DNA of 64,000 nucleotides from NCBI RefSeq assembly GCF_003014475.1, contig NZ_PYGJ01000021.1, positions 1 through 64,000 on the forward strand, read 5' to 3'. Numbering within the stretch: position 1 is the stretch's first letter; the number at the start of each line of letters is the position of its first letter. Positions 61,975-64,000 of the stretch are shown in pieces. The notes below the pieces were generated by a model. It ran no database searches. It saw only the letters and a list, made by a program, of their open reading frames with translations, and was not told where the DNA came from. Origin of the DNA: Shimia abyssi (GTDB taxonomy: Bacteria; Pseudomonadota; Alphaproteobacteria; Rhodobacterales; Rhodobacteraceae). The translations under genes were made by a program, and so were the position numbers.

Positions 61975-62169
61975 CTAAGCATTGTGTGTCGTCGTGTAGC
62001 TAGTGATAATTGTATTCCACTCGATGGCTTGGATATCCTCGGCTGGCAGGCCGCCATATCCCTCGACATCCACGCCGGGAACAAAGTGCAGTTTGATTTT
62101 CATATAGTCGACATCCCGCACGCGCTGCCAGAAAGCGTGCAGTGTTTTCTCATAGGATATCCGTGCCAG
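61975..62169 (-). pseudogene. Coding-like tail in frame after the methyltransferase stop
   Basis: Directly after the TGA of the methyltransferase gene and in the same frame, about 64 codons remain open to TAG at 61975. They read like a real protein (KTLHAFWQRVRDVDYMKIKL, HFVPGVDVEGYGGLPAEDIQ, AIEWNTIITSYTTTHNA). No good start codon with ribosome site exists within it (an internal ATG is at about 62103). It may be the former C-terminus of the methyltransferase or the rest of another gene. I do not recognise it. Confidence 0.35.
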
Positions 62170-63114
62170 TCACGTAGCCTCTTCGGATCGATCCTTTGAT
62201 CTGAGGTAGCGGTTTTTTCCAATCAGGTAGTTTTTTGCAAACCAGGGAGAGTATTCAGTCTCCAGGAAATGTTCCAACCTGTCGGAGTGTTCCGTCGAAA
62301 CCAAATCAACGTTTGGCCTACGCTCTACATCCCAGCCAATCATAAACAACTGGGATAATTTCAGCGCTAGTTTTTTGATGTCCAACGGGCGTCGAATAGC
62401 AAACACATTACCAACTACTTCTCTGGTGGATAATCCGGAGATCAACCCACCCTCCTTTTCCACATCAGGACTGATCATCAAGTCATCTGGAACAAACTCA
62501 TAAATCAATTTTGGTCCAGTTGCATAAAGCGGTACCCTTGACCTGAACATCGTCAAATCATGGTGAACGATCAAACCACCGGGTTTCATCAAGGGAAGAA
62601 CCGCTAGAGTGTCGATTGTTGGCCATGGATTTAGGTGACATGCGTCAATGAAACATAGATCAATCTGCTCTCGTTCATAATACCGCCAAAGGTCCAACGA
62701 AATGTGTCCTGTGAACAGTTTGACCTTCGTCTTGTTCCTTTCAGGAACCTCGTCCAAAAGGTATCCAGTGTATTTGTCTGGATCACCGTAGAACTTCTCA
62801 GCCAAGTCGAAGCTACGTATGTTCGAGCCACCATACTGCTCGGTCATCATTTGTAACATCGAAGTCGAAAGGCCGCTTGCGCATCCAATCTCGGCAACGG
62901 TTCTTGGCTTGTGCTGCAGTAGTAGTTGTTCAAGAAATACAAGATCTCTACCATCCAGCGCTCCCATTTTTGGAGTCCATCGGGTGTTGAACCACTCAAT
63001 CATGTCCGAAGTAATCAATCTCAAGACGTTAAATATCCTACCAGAACTTAAGCCGACATTCCCCAAGTGGAACGCCTTGTCCTGGATGATGTTGCAATTC
63101 GGCGCCTCGATCAA
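62170..63114 (-). CDS. Class I SAM-dependent methyltransferase
   Basis: A 314-residue protein with a Rossmann-type methyltransferase core of the CmcI/Methyltransf_24 kind: motif I is TVAEIGCASGLSTSMLQMM, an acidic strand end follows in NIRSFDLAEKFYGD, and motif IV is EQIDLCFIDACHLNPWPTID. MKPGGLIVHHDLTMFRSRVP is the typical strand-helix after it. The assigned start TTG 63114 is uncertain; ATG 63003 would still keep the domain. Such proteins often modify sugars or small metabolites in surface-polysaccharide islands. The stop at 62170 may be premature. Confidence 0.72.
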   Translation of the reverse strand: MIEAPNCNIIQDKAFHLGNVGLSSGRIFNVLRLITSDMIEWFNTRWTPKMGALDGRDLVFLEQLLLQHKPRTVAEIGCASGLSTSMLQMMTEQYGGSNIRSFDLAEKFYGDPDKYTGYLLDEVPERNKTKVKLFTGHISLDLWRYYEREQIDLCFIDACHLNPWPTIDTLAVLPLMKPGGLIVHHDLTMFRSRVPLYATGPKLIYEFVPDDLMISPDVEKEGGLISGLSTREVVGNVFAIRRPLDIKKLALKLSQLFMIGWDVERRPNVDLVSTEHSDRLEHFLETEYSPWFAKNYLIGKNRYLRSKDRSEEAT

Positions 63115-63273
63115 GCCCCCGGATCGAGATGTCCCGCGGTTCGGGCATCTGACGCGTGAACTGAGTGCGATTTCTGGTCACGACGGTGGGGTTGTTCCGG
63201 AATTTGGTCTGATCGATACCCGTTTGGACGGACCGGTCGAGCCGCTTTCCCCGCGGTTTTGCCGCTGAGGTCC

Positions 63274-63498
63274 TCATCCGGGAACCGGCGGCGCACGCAG
63301 CCGATGGATGGCCGCGAGTATGCGGGTGAACAGATCACCGCTGACAGCCACCTCGGCCAGTTGGAACGTGATGGCACTGGCATCTTGTTCAGCTACCTGA
63401 TGTTTGATTGCCAATTCTTCTTCTTTAGTTAAAGCAGAGCCATCTAGTATTTCTGTTTCCCGAGCTTCCGAGAGTTCGCCTAACCGACCGCGCAACAT
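63274..63498 (-). CDS. Small unrecognised ORF beside IS debris
   Basis: From ATG 63498 this frame encodes 74 residues with helical, charged composition (RLGELSEARETEILDGSALT, KEEELAIKHQVAEQDASAIT, FQLAEVAVSGDLFTRILAAI). The frame is open further upstream into the IS3 end at 63526, so a longer gene may have been cut by the insertion. The family is not recognised. Confidence 0.35.
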   Translation of the reverse strand: MLRGRLGELSEARETEILDGSALTKEEELAIKHQVAEQDASAITFQLAEVAVSGDLFTRILAAIHRLRAPPVPG

Positions 63499-63630
63499 TC
63501 CGGGCGTATCATAGTCCTCTGGGTATGGACCTGTCCCGCTTTTGTGCCGCTCCGAGTGCTCGTTTAAGCCACCTTTCTTTCGAAGGCGACCGGGCTTTTC
63601 CAACCGAGTGCTGCGTGTCGACGTCGCGGG

Positions 63631-63816
63631 TTAGCTGCCCAGGCTGAGACGGGATTGCTCTTTGATATGTGCCAACGTCACCTTATCAGACCGCTGTCTG
63701 CGGCTGGCAGGTCGGCTGCGATACGCCCGCAAACCGCGCGGGCTGACAGCCATGACCCGACACATCAGTTCAATGGAAAATGCAGATCGGTGTTCTTCGA
63801 TAAACTTAAACCTCAC
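63631..63816 (-). pseudogene. IS3-family OrfB N-terminal fragment, copy 2
   Basis: From GTG 63816: RFKFIEEHRSAFSIELMCRV, MAVSPRGLRAYRSRP and LAHIKEQSRLSLGS, then TAA. The stop is created by the internal deletion junction at about 63632; the intact protein would continue with the DDE domain. Confidence 0.7.
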
Positions 63817-63854
63817 GGCTTTTGGCTCGCAAAGAACACCGTGGCCTTCATCGG

Positions 63855-63879
63855 GGAAACGCCCCACTGGGGCCTTTCC
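63855..63879. repeat. Imperfect palindrome inside IS3 copy 2
   Basis: GGAAACGCCCC (63855-63865) and GGGGCCTTTCC (63869-63879) are inverted with one mismatch around ACT. It lies within about 50 bases that copy 1 lacks, at the orfA/orfB junction. Confidence 0.55.
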
Positions 63880-63888
63880 TAATCCTCT

Positions 63889-64000
63889 TCAGTTTAACAC
63901 TTCCCTTTCCTCCTTGAGAATGCGGTTCTCACGTCGAAGCCGGTCATTCTCTTGGGCGAGGCTTAAATCCTCTTTCGATATCAGGTCAGTGTCTCCCCTC
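63889..64000 (-). pseudogene. IS3-family OrfA C-terminal part, copy 2 (runs off the window)
   Basis: The visible codons read DTDLISKEDLSLAQENDRLR and RENRILKEEREVLN, then TGA at 63889-63891. In copy 1 the same protein ends in EREILRKATQFFASQKP, so copy 2 is cut short by the inserted palindromic segment. The N-terminus lies beyond base 64000. Confidence 0.65.

Larger units (their letters stand above)
63526..64000 (-). mobile_element. Internally deleted IS3-family element (copy 2), reaching the window end
   Basis: The element is of the same type as copy 1. Its inner boundary is a 28-base terminal repeat at 63526-63553 (plus strand starting TGGACCTGTCCCGC), matching the copy 1 end with about three mismatches. 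The last codons of orfB are retained (about 63564-63612 on the minus strand: ALGWKSPVAFERKVA then TAA) and the first 62 or so (63631-63816), but the middle with the DDE residues is lost. OrfA is at the window edge. A segment of about 50 bases with an imperfect palindrome separates orfA from orfB. Confidence 0.7.

Noticed and set aside
1-64000. CRISPR arrays, rRNA operons or a replication origin
   Set aside because: No regularly spaced repeats, no rRNA-like sequence and no DnaA-box cluster were seen.

Overview
The window looks like a chromosomal segment of a marine Roseobacter-type alphaproteobacterium (Rhodobacterales). The evidence is the gene content and neighbourhoods: an RluA-family synthase next to rpoH, a Suv3-like helicase followed by an Hsp15-like gene, fdxA and CarD, divergent cobS/cobT, PepF, HPPD beside an Lrp regulator, and orphan TRAP, BCCT and amino-acid ABC transport genes. 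The genus cannot be fixed from the sequence alone. Both ends of the window are mobile DNA.

Layout. 1-1.5 kb: the terminus of an IS21-like element abuts a 5'-truncated autotransporter gene. 2-4.8 kb: a secreted arylsulfatase divergent from a LysR regulator. 4.8-12.2 kb: a catabolic cluster holding an orphan TRAP binding protein, a glutamine-synthetase-like (gamma-glutamyl-amide) ligase, an IclR regulator, a YtcJ-type amidohydrolase, and a Rieske oxygenase split over two overlapping genes. 12.4-21.4 kb: a tightly overlapping three-gene operon for a LysM/FecR/Ig-like envelope protein, a 1629-residue protein with about 15 PKD repeats, and a membrane HAMP-class III nucleotide cyclase. 21.5-56.9 kb: mostly core and transport genes (pseudouridine synthase, RpoH, a capsule-type glycosyltransferase, Gfo/Idh/MocA, SLC13 carrier, RcnB-like protein, a small beta-barrel, PepF, lipase, SCP2, TPR, helicase, Hsp15, ferredoxin, CarD, voltage-gated-type K+ channel, CobS/CobT, Kef-type antiporter, Lrp/HPPD, a PilM-like/PilP-like fusion, SIMPL, O-acetylhomoserine sulfhydrylase, SDR, DUF1178, NUDIX, creatininase, an amino-acid ABC transporter, an AhpD-like protein, BCCT). 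57.2-64 kb: an accessory island that starts at a broken tRNA-Gly with a tyrosine integrase. It holds a dnaJ-like pseudogene, nested IS3-family remnants, an AraC regulator, a class I methyltransferase and more IS debris.

How the parts work together (inference). The 4.8-12.2 kb genes could form an amine or arylamine catabolic module: glutamylation by the ligase, oxygenation by the two-part Rieske enzyme, and hydrolysis by the amidohydrolase, under IclR control. The 12.4-21.4 kb operon has the architecture of an envelope-to-cyclase sensor and is the best candidate for an undescribed system. The split Rieske enzyme and the PilM/PilP-like fusion are the next most unusual genes.

No CRISPR array, rRNA gene or complete tRNA gene was recognised. 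Stretches of about 300 bases or more without a gene are 1498-1999, 29647-29967, 37526-37829, 56945-57278 and 58520-58864; their contents are described in the relevant entries.
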